A stretch of 64,000 bases of DNA from Knufia peltigerae (taxonomy: Eukaryota > Ascomycota > Eurotiomycetes > Chaetothyriales > Trichomeriaceae): contig JAPDRN010000109.1 in the NCBI GenBank assembly GCA_030247855.1, positions 1-64,000 on the forward strand, written 5' to 3'. Shown piece after piece: positions 53,008 to 64,000 of the stretch. The number at the start of each line of letters is the position of its first letter. Position 1 is the stretch's first letter. A model generated the notes under the pieces. That model made no database searches. It had not been told where the DNA came from and saw only the letters and a list, made by a program, of their open reading frames with translations. A program made the translations under genes and the position numbers.

Positions 53008-54272
53008 TTATTCCTTCCCACCAAGCCATCGGTATACGACTGAGAAATCCTTTCCCTTGTACGCTTTCTCGGTCTCATCATATACATCCTTAGCCGTCTT
53101 AGCGAGCACCAGTTTAGCGCCAGCTTCTGATGCTGCTGAAATAGCAAGCCGCAAATCCTTGTTCATCAGGCTGACTCCAAAGCCTCCTTCGTACTCCTTG
53201 CTGGCGGGGGCCGTCTCAATCACACCAGGTACTGGATTGTTGATCTCACTCGGCCAACTTCTCCCTGTTGCTGAGTTCAGCAGATCGGCCAGTGCCTTGC
53301 CTTCAATACCCCACTTCAATCCTAGGTTCATTGCTTCGGCACAAGCAATGTTGTTGATAGCCAGTGCGTAGTTATTGGCCAACTTGCCGCTGAGGCCAGT
53401 GCCTTGAGGTCCCATGTGCCAAACCTTCCTTCCCATGAGAAGTAACACTTCTGTTATCTTGGGCATGTCCTCCTTTTCTGCTCCGACCATGAAGGTCAGG
53501 GTGCCAGCTCTAGCTCCAACTACACCGCCTGACATTGGGGCGTCCACAAATTTGGCTCCGGCCTTGTCTTGTACCATTTTCGCAACCGCTCGCGAGGTAG
53601 TGGGGTCGATAGTTGAGCAATCCACGAAGAGTCTTGAGCTCTGTGTAGGAGCAGCAGGCAAAGCTGACGCTAGCACTTCCTCGAAAACCCCCTTCACGTG
53701 TCGAGGTTCTGGCAAGGCAGAGACGATTGTGTCCTAATAGTGACAAGAATCAGAAGAATTTCAAAACCAGCTTCCGAAATGACAAAAAGAGAGTATCGAG
53801 AAACATTTCAGAGGATTGGCTTTAGTTTGGAGAATCATGGCAAGGACAACCAAGAGGAAGTCCCCAACTTAGATCATAGATAGAACAATAGGCTCATCAT
53901 GTGAAGGTGCAGGCAAAACAAACAGATTGTCCACATACAGCATTTTCGACCACTTCTCTGGGACTCTTTGCGATAGTAATCCCACTTGGCACCGCTTCTT
54001 GTGAGAATCTGTCTAGCGAGGTTTGGTTGACGTCGAACACCGTCAGAGTGTCACCTTCTGGCATCTTTGCTCGGAGATTCTTTGCCATGGGATATCCTGA
54101 GAGACCAGTTAGACCCATTCTCGTTCAGCAAGTAAATGTACGAACCCATGGCACCCAAGCCAATAAAGCCCCATGATGCATCTCTGCTTGCTGAGCAAGA
54201 AAAGTGCCTCGTGGTTGATGAAAGTCGTGAAGTAGTCCGCTTGAAAGCGGAAGACACCAGAATCGCAGTCAT
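53008..54272 (-). CDS. Mitochondrial 3-hydroxyisobutyrate dehydrogenase
   Basis: Exons 54272-54146, 54096-53939 and 53733-53008 give 336 aa. The first 30 residues (MTAILVSSAFKRTTSRLSSTTRHFSCSAS) form a Ser/Thr/Arg presequence. GFIGLGAMG (35-43) binds NAD. FVDAPMSGGVVGARAGTLTFMVGA and TGLSGKLANNYALAINN hold the catalytic serine/lysine region of beta-hydroxyacid dehydrogenases. It oxidises 3-hydroxyisobutyrate to methylmalonate semialdehyde in valine catabolism. The first intron begins GTTCGT, an unusual donor, but joining there restores GLGAMGYPMAKN. The second intron is 205 nt, the longest in this window, and spans no recognisable extra exon. Confidence 0.9.
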
Positions 54273-54785
54273 CTCTGCTGTGCACACTTCAAGTGAAGCA
54301 TTCTCAACAGCGCAGCGAGACGTGCATGTAAACGTAGTCGAGGTTGAATGGGCGGACTCGGTGCGGAGTGCTGCCCGAGGTACAGTACAGACCAACTGTA
54401 AGCTGCCTGCACGAAGCTCGGGGAAAAGCTGGAGCTGTGGGAGATGAAGATTGCGAGCTACAGGAAGAATGCAGGGGAAACTACGGAACCGAAGCTAGCC
54501 GAGGTTCGTCCTTGGCATTGACAGTTCTATCAACGTCGGTGTGAAGGCCACTCTACCATCATATGCATCATGGCTAAATAGCTGTCAGGATACCAAAAGA
54601 CGATGGTTGAAGGGATACAGCTTCATTATTACTATTCTTCAACTCACAACTTCACTAAAATACTAATTGGCCGCCTTCCTCACGAAAGCGTACCAAGAAA
54701 AAGTAGCTCTGAAAAGAAAAGTGAAAGAGCCCTTCATCAACAAAACAGCAGCACAAGAACTGAAGTGTCCAATAAACAAATTCAC
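54273..54785. other. Intergenic region
   Basis: 513 bp, AT-rich near the right end. No gene is seen. Confidence 0.5.
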
Positions 54786-57700
54786 CTAATGTCGACGTCG
54801 TGACTTGCCCTTCCCTTTCCCACTGCCATCGGAGCCTGGGCTAGACGAAGGGGTCAGTGCTGGAAATTCGTCTTCTATAATCTTCCTGCTCTGTTCCTCT
54901 GCGAGACTGAGCTGCAACGCAAACTCCAAATCTTCGTCCTCATTGCTGGTCGCGTCAGGGACTTTGCTGCTGCCAGCTTGAGTGTTGCGGTAGGGTGTGC
55001 CGTGCTTGGAACCTTTGGCGTAGCGAATAGGGATGTCAAATTCTGTCGTAAGAGGAGACGAGGAGCCCGGGGTGCTGCCGAGTAAGCTCAGACGGATGGC
55101 CTCGTCAAGATCATCGTCAATATCAGTGCTCTTGTGCTCTGGAGCAAAACTCGGCGAAGCATAGGAACTTGAACGTTCACTGGCCTTTCTCTTTATTTCA
55201 TCGTTCGAGAAAGCTTCCTCACTGAGCATGGTGGCGTATGCAAGTATTTCCTCCTCGCTTGCACCTTCACCAAGCAGATTTGTGCCGAAGCGGCCACTCA
55301 AACGTTCGTTTTCCTTGTGCCTGGCCACTTTCTCCCTCTCCATTTCGAATCGTTCGTTGCTAATGTAGTCTTTGAGGAGACCGCGGCCAGTGGCACTGAC
55401 CTTTTGACTGGCTGGTGTAGAATTGCTGCCACGTTCAGAACGGCGACGGAGCTGCCCACGCTTGCGACTTTTGTACGCATCAGCTGCAGTTGAGCTGTAT
55501 GACCAATAGCGCAAATATGCCCCCAAGGAGACCATTCCACGTAGGGCGGTAGGATCAGGGTCGAGAACAATTGCGCCCGCAGCATAATAATTATTGCCCA
55601 CACCTTGCACAGATGCTTCGGCCTGAGCGATACGTCGCCTCGCTCGATCAGAGAAACGGGAATTCAAAGTTCTGATCGCCTCATTGGTAGATGCAAGCGG
55701 ATCCCAAGCCTGTACCAAACCATCATTTCCTCCATGCACCACATACAGAGAAGTCATTGCAAGCGATGCAATCTGGGGACTCTTCGTGTAGATGACCCTG
55801 ACGGGTGGAATCGTGTTGACGACGTCTGGGCTAGAGGCGATGGTGGCCCGCATGTTCCAGAGCATAACGATGCCAGACATTGTGCCGATCCCAAAAAGTC
55901 GAGCACGATGACCAGGTATCTCCGCAGCTGAGGTGGCTGGCTGCATATGACCCATTGGCGAAGCAATGGGAGATGAACTATCCGAACCTCCCGACATCCC
56001 AAGGAGAGGATCCTCGTTGACCGTCAACGTTGCAAAGTCTGAATCATCAGACGCGACTGCGGAAATGGCGACGTTCCGATGGTCGGCGAAAGACATGTGT
56101 GAAATATGCCAATCTTCACGAAACTTTGTATCCGCAAAGTCATCTTGACTGGATGTACGAGATCTCAACGTGCTTCTCGAAGCAGGCGAGGTATGAGATT
56201 GCGGCTGGGAAGTGAGCCCGCTTCCAAAGATCGAAGATCGAGCCGTCGTTGCTGGTATAGCTGGCCACTTTTCGGAGTCGAAGTCTATAGCAATCTTCGT
56301 CCTACAACGAGTGTATCGACGGATTGCCATTGGACGCCCAGCATCCATTCCACGCTCGATAATGAAAATTGATTCTCCGCCGCCATGGTGGTCATCGCCA
56401 GCAAAGTCGACAACGATTGTACGTCTCATGTCCCAACCTTCACATATGGCCTGAAAATGCTTGGGTTTATGAAGTAAGAACCGCTCGACTTCCTTCGTCT
56501 CGGCAATGATCTGTTCTTGACTCAATCCGCATCGATCGCTAGAGGTCCGAGGTGTGTAACTGCCATCCACTTGAGCTGTGCCGAAAGGGTCAGGTTTGGC
56601 TTGTCGTCTTGTGGATTCTACAAGTGTCCATTCCACGCTTCTTCCCGTCTGCCAGGCAAGACGATCGATGTCGGAAGGCGAGAGCCTGCCTGATGAGTCT
56701 GGCCTCACTGGTGTCTCTGAGAGGTAAAAGACCTCCCCAAGCGCATTGACGACAACAGCCCAAATCCTATGAGAGTTGACTCTCCGAGGAGAAACTTTCT
56801 CGTCAATGCAAATTTGTACGATGGGAACTCCAGGGCAAAGCACCCACTTCGCAGTAGGTTCGCCCTTGTCCAAGCGGCGATCGTGCACAGGGTTGATACC
56901 AAGAGCATAGGCAGCAAGTACACCATTTGAAAATCCAGCGAGAAAGCCGAACATGCCGCTGGTGACCCCAAGAAGCGACTCGGATTTGGCAATGTAGACT
57001 GAGCAGACAGCGCATCCAATCATGGTCACTTCAGGAATTCCGCAGGCGTGGTTGGCAGGTGAGGCGATGGGGACAAAACGTCCACGTTGTTCGCTAGTCG
57101 AGGTGTAGTAAAGCCGTCCACCAGGGCAGGCTTCTCCGTACAATTTGCCATATTGCTGGCTGATATCCATGACGTTCTCCATGCCAACCACATTTCCAGG
57201 GCCCAAGCCGTACGGCAGCTCACCGGAAAATTGGTCAGCAAAATGCTTGAAACCCTCAAAGTCGGCCAAGCCCCAAGCGCCTGGTTTCCCGGTGCCTGGC
57301 TCACTTATAGAAACTCCACCCTGTTCGACGGCGCCATGCATAAACAGAGGCTGTCTCTTGTTCAATCCTATGCCGAAAGTAGCATGGATGTGGCTGACCG
57401 GATAGTACAAGCCGGACGGATAGGTGGTAACGGCTGCAGCTGAAGCACTACTCGCATGACGAGATGAGGTGGATCGTGAAATCGCCTCTAAAGCAGGCCT
57501 TCCTCTTCCCAGGGATCGAAGCAAGCGCGTCCGCAGAATGTATTCACTTCTCCAGGACGCGAGTGCTGATAGTCGTGTAAAGGATCGTCGCTGGGCTCTA
57601 TCAGAGTCGGAAGCAGATTCTCGGCTGGATTTGACGAGGTCTGCATCGAGTGCATCGGCCCCAGGGAAAAATCGGGCAAAAGCAATGCGCCAGGCTGGAG

Positions 57701-58238
57701 GAGTGGTAACAAGTCTATGAAATCGTTGGGAAACCAAGCTCATTGAGGAGAGTGTCTCGGGTGGGAGATGCGAGAGAATATGGGTCAAAACCTCTGCGTG
57801 TTGTTAGATATAGCAGCAGAATGGAACAAATCGTGCCGTACCATTTGGGAAACTCTCGAGTGACACGCTCTGAGCCTTATCTCTTGAAGATGGAATGACC
57901 TGGAAGATCAACCCCTTTGAGCGTTTGCGATGTGATGCATGTGCTTTCTCATACTCGTCGATACGACTGCCAGGGGAGCTACTCTGAGAAGAATCGTTCC
58001 GACTGCTTATCCGCCCGGCGTTGAAAGATCGGCCGCGCTGAGTATCTCCAGAGCTGATCGAGACGCTGTCAAGGTCGTCCGAGATTGCCGATGATACTCC
58101 AGGGCTGCTTCTGTGAAGCATGCCGCCAGATGCCGGCCGGTCATTGACTGGTTGTCCATATTGTGTGGAAGGCGAGGGATTTCGGGGCTGGTCTACTAAA
58201 GTCGCGTTTTGGGAGACTTCAGGACGCGCAGGTTGCAT
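54786..58238 (-). CDS. F-box protein with C-terminal ubiquitin-interacting motifs (UFO1-like)
   Basis: Exons 58238-57842 and 57793-54786, with a 48-nt intron, give 1134 aa. A disordered Ser-rich N-terminus (1-125) leads into an F-box created by the splice: FPNEVLTHILSHLPPETLSSMSLVSQRFHRLV (about 130-160). The middle is a large beta-propeller-like region (WD-type strands such as MSGIVMLWNM and VVHGGNDGLVQAWDP). Near the C-terminus come three UIM-like helices: EEEILAYATMLSEEAF, DLDEAIRLSLLGS and DLEFALQLSLAEEQS. F-box, propeller and several UIMs in this order match yeast Ufo1, an SCF receptor that acts on Ho endonuclease and promotes its own turnover. The tail is basic (GKGKGKSRRRH). The protein is likely nuclear or cytosolic. 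Confidence 0.85.
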
Positions 58239-58815
58239 AAAAGGGCTTGTAGAAAGTTAGGAAAGGACGTCAAGACTGAGCCAACCTATGGACCAGTCTG
58301 AAAATGCAGTGTAGGAGTCAATTGAAAGTGGTCGCGCGTGTCTGGTGGTTATCGTAGCAGGGCAAATGAAGGGAAGATGAAAAGAATGAGATGAGTCTAT
58401 CCGAGATTCCAATGCCCTGAGGTCAATATACACTAAGCCTAACGAGGAAAAATTCAATCATCATTACTAGCTTAGTCATCTCATTCACTTTGACTCTCCT
58501 ACATACAGAACGGAGTTTCTACCTCGAGTTCTTGATCCCATGAACTCGTCCAGACGTAGACGCCGCGACCTAGTCCAAGATAACTTACCATTCACCTTCA
58601 GGATCTTTTCATTCCAACACTGGCACTCTCGGTGCTATCCGCTCCTTTGCTGCGTCCGTATTAATGGCATTTTGCCATCGTCGTCAAGCAGGCAGCAAAC
58701 ACGCTAGATCCAAATTGGACACTCATTGAATCAAGTCTAGGTGCTCTGTATTTCGCTTTGCTTTGATGATTTCTTGAGATCCTCCCCCTCCTATTCTTCC
58801 AGGTGTGGAATAAAC
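58239..58815. promoter_or_regulatory. Divergent promoter of the F-box gene and MRE11
   Basis: 577-bp head-to-head spacer. An in-frame ATG at 58741 would add 25 non-conserved residues to MRE11 and is not preferred. Confidence 0.45.
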
Positions 58816-61122
58816 ATGGCAGACACAATCAAGATCCTGGTGGCAACAGATAATCATGTGGGCGCCCATGAACGAGATCCCATAAGGGGTGACGATTCGT
58901 GGAAGACGTTTCATGAAATCATGTGTCTAGCCAAAGAACATGATGTCGATATGGTCCTGCTGGCAGGAGATTTATTTCACGAAAACAAGCCATCTCGAAA
59001 GTCCATGTACAACGTCATGCGTTCACTACGCCTCAACTGCTTAGGCGACAAGCCATGCGAGCTGGAAATGCTGAGCGATGAATCCGAACATTTCGATGAA
59101 ACCTTCGACCATGTCAATTATGAAGATCAAAACATCAACGTCGCCATTCCTGTCTTCTCGATACACGGCAATCACGATGATCCAACAGGAGACGGCCATT
59201 ATGCCGCACTAGACCTGCTTGCGGTCTCAGGCCTTATCAACTACTACGGCAAGACACCTCAAAGCGACAATATCGTGGTCAAGCCTGTCCTTATCCAGAA
59301 GGGGCGCACTAAACTTGCTCTGTACGGCTTGTCCAATGTCCGAGATGAACGTTTATACCGAACGTTTCGAGACCATAAAGTCCAATTCCACCGTCCAAGC
59401 ATCCAGATGGGAGACTGGTACAACTTGATATGCGTGCATCAAAACCATCACGCCCACACCGAAACATCATATCTCCCCGAGAACTTCTTACCCGACTTCC
59501 TCGACTTGGTGATCTGGGGCCACGAGCATGAATGTCTTATTGATCCCCGCGAAAACCCTGAAATGAATTTCCAAGTCATGCAGCCTGGCTCATCCGTTGC
59601 GACGTCGCTCATTCCAGGCGAAGCGGTTCCAAAACACGTCGCCATTGTGTCCATAACAGGTCGAGAGATGAAGAGCGAGCCCATTCGCCTCACCACAGTC
59701 CGACCATTTGTGTACAAAGACATCGCGCTCAAGACCGACAAAGAAGCCATCAAGATAGCCAAGAGCAAAGAGGATCATGGTACGCAGCTGACCCAGTACC
59801 TCATCAAGATCGTCGAAGGATTGATCAAACAGGCCAAACAAGAATGGCAAGAAGCTCAAGGGGAGCGCGAAGTCTATCCCGACGAAGTCGAAGAATGCCC
59901 ACTACCCCTGATCCGTCTTCGGATAGAAACGACTTCTGCGGACGGTGTGGGAAAATTTCAAATTGAAAACGCCCAGCGCTTCTCGCACAGATTCATCGAT
60001 AGGGTTGCCAACACCGAAGACGTAGTGTCGTTCCACGTGAAGAAGAAGAATGCAGCGGCACGTGCCGCTCGCGACGAAGCCGTCGAGAAGGAAATCCTCG
60101 AGAAGTTTCAGGGCATCGATAGCGTCAAGGTCGAACAGCTCGTCAGGGAATTCTTAGAAGCCCAATCACTCACTATTCTGCCGCAAAACCAGTTCGGTGA
60201 CGTGGTCAGCCAGTATATCGTCAAGGACGACAAGCACGCCATGGAGTATTTCGTAAACGACAGCCTTGCGACCCAGATCCGGAGTCTCGTAAAGCTACAG
60301 ACAGATACGAACGAAAATGACGATGAGGACGACCTCGCTGAGCAGATCAAAGAACAACGTGCGAGGATGGAGGTATTGTTCACGGAGGGGCTCCTCAAAG
60401 AGGCAAACTCGACGCGTAAGATCAAATACAAGCCTGCACCAGAACACTGGAACAGCGACATAATGGGCCCATGGGAGGATCAGCCTGCGGCTCGAATCCT
60501 TGACGACGGAGAGGAGTCCCACGACCAAGGTAGCAACGGCGAGGAAGAGGAAGAAGGCAGTACACCGGCGCCCCGAGCGACGACCAGGGGAAGGGGTCGT
60601 GGCCGTGGTCGTGGCGGGCGGGGTGCATCAACAGCAGCCACAAGAGGGAAACGCGCCGCGGTTGCCAAGAAGCCCGCTACAACGACCAGGGGTAAAAAGA
60701 GAGCTGTGTCCGAGGATGACGAGGATGACGACGGCGACGATGTCGTCATGGTCGATGAGGAAGAGGATGAGGATGTTGTTCAAGAAGACGACGAAGACGA
60801 AGACTCACAGGCCCTCTTCATTCCCGAAAAGCGCAGAAACGGAACCACCGCCGCATCCTCCTCTGGGAGCAATGCGAGGACCCGCGCCACAGCGAGCACC
60901 AGTACAAGAGGGAGGAAAGCTGCGTCGCCCGTGAAAAAGACACCTGCACGCACAGCTGCAGCGAGAGTCGCGAAGCAGAGCACTTTGAATTTCACAGCGT
61001 CACAGAACAGTATTATCGGCGGCACCGGAGAACAAAGCATCGAGATCGAGGATGACGACGACGACGAGGACGCGTTCGAGTCAATGCCTGCGTCGATGCC
61101 CCCCTCGAGGAGGAGGCGGTAA
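58816..61122 (+). CDS. mre11: Double-strand break repair nuclease MRE11
   Basis: This intronless gene encodes 768 aa from MADTIKILVATDNHVG. Phosphoesterase motifs are complete: D12/H14 (TDNHVG), D52 (GDLFHENKPS), N119/H120 (GNHDDP), H208 (VHQNHHAH) and H236/H238 (WGHEHE). The Mre11 DNA-binding/capping domain covers about 290-500. The C-terminal 200 residues have a GAR-like RGRGRGRGGRG stretch (about 600-615), acidic runs and a PIP-like QSTLNF segment near 725. MRE11 is the nuclease of the MRX/MRN complex with RAD50 and XRS2/NBS1, acting in DNA end resection and checkpoint signalling. Length is typical for filamentous fungi. Confidence 0.95.
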   Translation: MADTIKILVATDNHVGAHERDPIRGDDSWKTFHEIMCLAKEHDVDMVLLAGDLFHENKPSRKSMYNVMRSLRLNCLGDKPCELEMLSDESEHFDETFDHVNYEDQNINVAIPVFSIHGNHDDPTGDGHYAALDLLAVSGLINYYGKTPQSDNIVVKPVLIQKGRTKLALYGLSNVRDERLYRTFRDHKVQFHRPSIQMGDWYNLICVHQNHHAHTETSYLPENFLPDFLDLVIWGHEHECLIDPRENPEMNFQVMQPGSSVATSLIPGEAVPKHVAIVSITGREMKSEPIRLTTVRPFVYKDIALKTDKEAIKIAKSKEDHGTQLTQYLIKIVEGLIKQAKQEWQEAQGEREVYPDEVEECPLPLIRLRIETTSADGVGKFQIENAQRFSHRFIDRVANTEDVVSFHVKKKNAAARAARDEAVEKEILEKFQGIDSVKVEQLVREFLEAQSLTILPQNQFGDVVSQYIVKDDKHAMEYFVNDSLATQIRSLVKLQTDTNENDDEDDLAEQIKEQRARMEVLFTEGLLKEANSTRKIKYKPAPEHWNSDIMGPWEDQPAARILDDGEESHDQGSNGEEEEEGSTPAPRATTRGRGRGRGRGGRGASTAATRGKRAAVAKKPATTTRGKKRAVSEDDEDDDGDDVVMVDEEEDEDVVQEDDEDEDSQALFIPEKRRNGTTAASSSGSNARTRATASTSTRGRKAASPVKKTPARTAAARVAKQSTLNFTASQNSIIGGTGEQSIEIEDDDDDEDAFESMPASMPPSRRRR

Positions 61123-61450
61123 ATTCACATCGACACAAGAAACCCGAAGCTGAGTCCGCAACGGCATGCGGGGGACCGAACATTGTACGATACAATCCTA
61201 ACCAGGTTCTCATTGCATTGTGACACGAGTATCAGTGCTATCTAGGGAATGAGGCCACGATAGAATCATCAAGTAGCTACCTTTGACTAGCCCTTCAGTA
61301 TTGAAGTAATGAACCCAACAAAAAATAATATGCAGCCACGTTCCGTCCGTTCCCCATCTTCGCCTAGGGACCGATTTGCACAGCATCGCATCGCATTGGT
61401 CCTCTTCGACTTTCGACTCCAAGTGATTGGCTTGTGCTTGTTTTTGGGGT
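61123..61450. other. Convergent intergenic region between MRE11 and UPF3
   Basis: 328 bp with no gene seen. Confidence 0.5.
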
Positions 61451-63551
61451 TCACTTCTTTGTCTCATCCTTACCTGCAGGAGCAGTAGTGGGTGCAGTAG
61501 ATGTAGCAGTCGCCGGAGCCTGACCAGTCTCGCCCGCATTAGAAGAGCCATTGGCACCTGCAGCATTTCCTCTCTTCCCACCACGTCCAGCTCTATTGCC
61601 TTGTCTTCCGCCTTGACCGCCACCACTACGTGAGCTCCCTCTCCCCGAACCCGCAGCGCCCCCCCGACCACCACGATTACCACCTCCACTTCGTGGCGTG
61701 CCCCGGGGTGCTGTCGGAGGAGTTGCTGTGCTTACTGTACCTGCAGGTGCTGCTTGATCTGATCCGCTTGCATCAGCGGCGGTCGGTGTACTCGGTGATG
61801 GAGATGCATTTTTACCCGCTCTTGTGCTTGTCGCCGAGGGACTGGGCTTGGATAAATCACCAGGCTTTGATGTAGTCGCTGTAGAGGGGGTTCCAGCTCG
61901 AGCTGGTGCATTTGCATTTGCGGACGGAGAAGCGGCACCTTTTGTAGCACTTGCATTTGCTGTACTCTTCTCAGTGGTTGATTGACCACGCTTCACATAT
62001 GGACTCTTGTTCTCCAGAACGACCACTTGCCCATTGGCGACCTTGACCGGACTTGCGGCCATCGCTTTCCTCAGCCCATCTGTGTCGCTGAAATCAATGT
62101 ATCCCAGACCCTTCTTCTTGTCTATTTCACATTTCACGATCGATCCAAACTCGTTGAATGCCGCCTGCAGAAGTTCCTCAGTGATGCCCTGTGAGGGGTT
62201 GGCGTGCTTCAGGAATGCGGACTTTGCATTTGCAGAAGGTTGAGGGGCCTGCTTTGTAGGCTTTGCTGTAGACGCCGAGGATGCTTTGGGTGCAGAAGCG
62301 TTAGGCGTACGTGATGCTCGCGGTCCAGTGGGCGCTTTTGGCGTGGGAGTTGACGTTCTTTGCGCTGCCTGTTTCTGTTCGGCAGGGAGCGCGGGCTTTT
62401 GTATCGATTCGGAGGACCCTTTTTTGGCTGGAGATGCTGTAGACTCGGTCACCGTATTTGAACCAGAGGTCGAAGCCTTTGTCGCACGTTGAGTCTTGTC
62501 TTTCGGCAGCAGGCCAAGATCACGTTGCAGCATACGTGCGGCAGCACTTGCATTTGATCTTTCTCGCTCGCGCTTAGCTGGGCTCGCTTGCGCCGGGACC
62601 GTAGGGGTTTTCGGATTTGTGTCTTTCGCAGACTGTTTACCATCACTTTTCGGTGACGCCTGATGCTGTTGCTGCTTGTTTTGCATAGAAGCCACAGATT
62701 TGTTGATTGCTTTGACTGCCTCTTCCGTAGCTTTCTGAACTCGCTGCTTCTCCTCAGATGGTGCAGCCTTACCTTTAATAACGACGGTCGATCGAGGAGT
62801 CTCAGGCTTAGATGGTTTGACATCTTGTTTTTCGCGCGCCTTTGCAGCAGCTTTAGCCTGGTTGGCTTCTTTTTCTTTCGCTTTGTTGGCCTTTTTCTCC
62901 TTTATATACTGGACGAGAGGAGTGGTTGCTACTTTGTCTTGTTTGGAGTCGGCAGATTCGGTTCCATTCGCGCCTGACCTAGTGATAGGCTCGGTCAAGC
63001 TTTGCAAGAAGTCAATAAACTCCTGGTCCTGATCGATCGTGCCTTGCCGTGCATCGTTTCTGTTGCGTCCGCTGGGGATCTTATTGAAAGGTGCAAATTC
63101 CAGGGATGGTGGTCCAAGCAGACAAGGGTCCTTCGTAGTGTTTTTGGCATCCTGGAAAGTCAAGGTTCTTATTTGCGCAGACAAGACTTCAAGCAATGAC
63201 TGTTCTTTGACTTTGATGTATGCCCGTGCAGGCCGTGAGGGCTTCGCAGGGCTGTAAGTTGAGTCAGCGTGAAGAACGACAAGCCCTAGAATCACCCTAC
63301 TCTTTTGAGACTTTCCCATCTTTGAAAGCTGCCCAATCTACTTTCCCTGATCCTACTTTCCAGTCGTCTCCAATAACGGTCCAGAATTCACTCTCGCTGA
63401 GTCCTGGTGGGAGTCGCCGAATGACCAGTCTGAGTTTTGGGGCTGGAGTTCTTGGAGGCGCCTTAGAGTTGGACTGCGCCGCTGCATTCTTCCTGGTTGC
63501 AGCATTCACAGGAAGGACGCCACCAGAGCGTGCTTTCGACTGACCAGACAT
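61451..63551 (-). CDS. upf3: Nonsense-mediated decay factor UPF3
   Basis: Exons 63551-63301 and 63251-61451, with a 49-nt intron, give 683 aa. The Smg4/UPF3 domain begins LRLVIRRLPPGLSESEFW (about 40-57) and continues over the splice as GKVSKDPAKPSRPARAYIKV, then LEFAPFNKIP. A long low-complexity Lys/Ala/Ser/Pro linker (about 170-400) follows. Then comes a second RRM-like fold: ITEELLQAAFNEFGSIVKCEIDKKKGLGYIDFSD (about 405-440). The tail is Gly/Arg-rich (GGGNRGGRGG, RGGKRGN), suited to RNA binding. UPF3 links UPF2 to exon-junction or ribosome signals in nonsense-mediated mRNA decay and shuttles between nucleus and cytoplasm. Confidence 0.88.
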
Positions 63552-63859
63552 TGAGGTTTTGTTGTAGTTGTTGTAGAAGTGGTGGGGACAAAATGTCTGT
63601 TCAACAGTTCACTTGGCTCGCACTCGCGCCTCAGCCGTGATTCATGCAGTTGTCATTGTGATCGACGACATCATCAATAGATATCAGTCACCAATGAGAG
63701 ACAAGAGTAACTCGTGTGTAGTGAATGTTGTAGTGAAGAAGAGTGAGTTGAGTAGTCTGTCATAACCACAAATATCTCCCACTCTTATCGGCTTCGGATT
63801 TTCTTTTTCCCGGCCACCGATCTTGATCACGTTTCCGCACCTCAACGACGTGCGCCGCA
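63552..63859. promoter_or_regulatory. Divergent promoter of UPF3 and the right-edge gene
   Basis: 308-bp head-to-head spacer. Minus-strand frames in this stretch are antisense to the right-edge gene and have no support. Confidence 0.4.
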
Positions 63860-64000
63860 ATGGCATCGACCGAGCCAGAAAGAGCCTCCTCCACCACCAC
63901 GACAGACGCCTCCCGTGCCCTTCCCTCTGCTGCCTTAAACCAGGTGGCTACTGCAGAGGCATTCCCGGTCTTCGAGGAAGACACCTCTGAGGTTTCGACC
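63860..64000 (+). CDS. 5' part of an unidentified gene running off the right edge
   Basis: The ATG at 63860 (context GCCGCAATGGCA) opens 47 codons without a stop to the edge: MASTEPERASSTTTTDAS... then AEAFPVFEEDTSEVST. The composition is a disordered Ser/Thr/Ala/Glu N-tail, as found in many fungal methyltransferases and regulators, but no domain has begun. It is the only long open frame at this edge that starts with a good context and is divergent from UPF3. No function can be given. Confidence 0.55.
   Translation, partial: MASTEPERASSTTTTDASRALPSAALNQVATAEAFPVFEEDTSEVST

Noticed and set aside
60480..60749. Serine-rich minus-strand frame opposite MRE11
   Set aside because: Antisense shadow of the acidic and RGG-rich coding region of MRE11.

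Overview
The window is nuclear DNA of a filamentous ascomycete (Pezizomycotina). Genes are compact with short 48-100 nt GT-AG introns and sit on both strands. Fungal markers include a Zn2Cys6 regulator, PRISE and DUF3431 proteins, PGA2, UFO1-like, UPF3 and CIA1. A black-yeast-like or other Eurotiomycete is plausible, but I cannot fix the order from sequence alone. Exon joins below are my own readings of splice sites and frame; none was checked against transcripts.

Left part (0.4-11.6 kb): a sugar/polyol module. It holds two short-chain dehydrogenases of the sorbose-reductase/mannitol-dehydrogenase type, a sugar-porter MFS transporter, a Zn2Cys6 regulator whose zinc cluster and linker resemble yeast Gal4, a P-loop kinase of the uridine kinase/phosphoribulokinase family, a xylitol/sorbitol dehydrogenase and a DUF4336 protein. 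The promoters of both SDRs and the transporter carry Gal4-type CGG-N11-CCG palindromes, one differing by a single base from the textbook Gal4 site. This local Gal4-like regulon is the most interesting signal in the window.

Middle part (12.7-32.1 kb): mainly housekeeping genes. In order: a GT8-like membrane protein, PRP38, a degenerate dihydroxyacetone-kinase-fold protein, MTG1, an MFS permease, a membrane-anchored HODM/DUF3445 haem oxygenase-like protein, CIA1, the mitochondrial rhomboid PCP1 and a PRISE-type reductase. A 2.35 kb gene-poor gap (20.5-22.9 kb) and a tRNA-like repeat (29.6-29.8 kb) lie here.

Right-centre (32.2-48.0 kb): accessory and secretory genes. These are a secreted class 3 lipase with a GC-AG intron, an FAD amine/amino-acid oxidase head to head with an amino-acid permease, an alpha/beta hydrolase, a mucin-like single-pass protein, a DUF3431 protein, a GH47 alpha-mannosidase and PGA2.

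Right end (48.8-64.0 kb): genome maintenance and RNA quality control. These are DDB1, 3-hydroxyisobutyrate dehydrogenase, a UFO1-like F-box/UIM protein, MRE11, UPF3, and the first 47 codons of a gene that runs off the right edge. A partial exon on the minus strand runs off the left edge. No CRISPR, rRNA, transposase, PKS or NRPS gene was seen.
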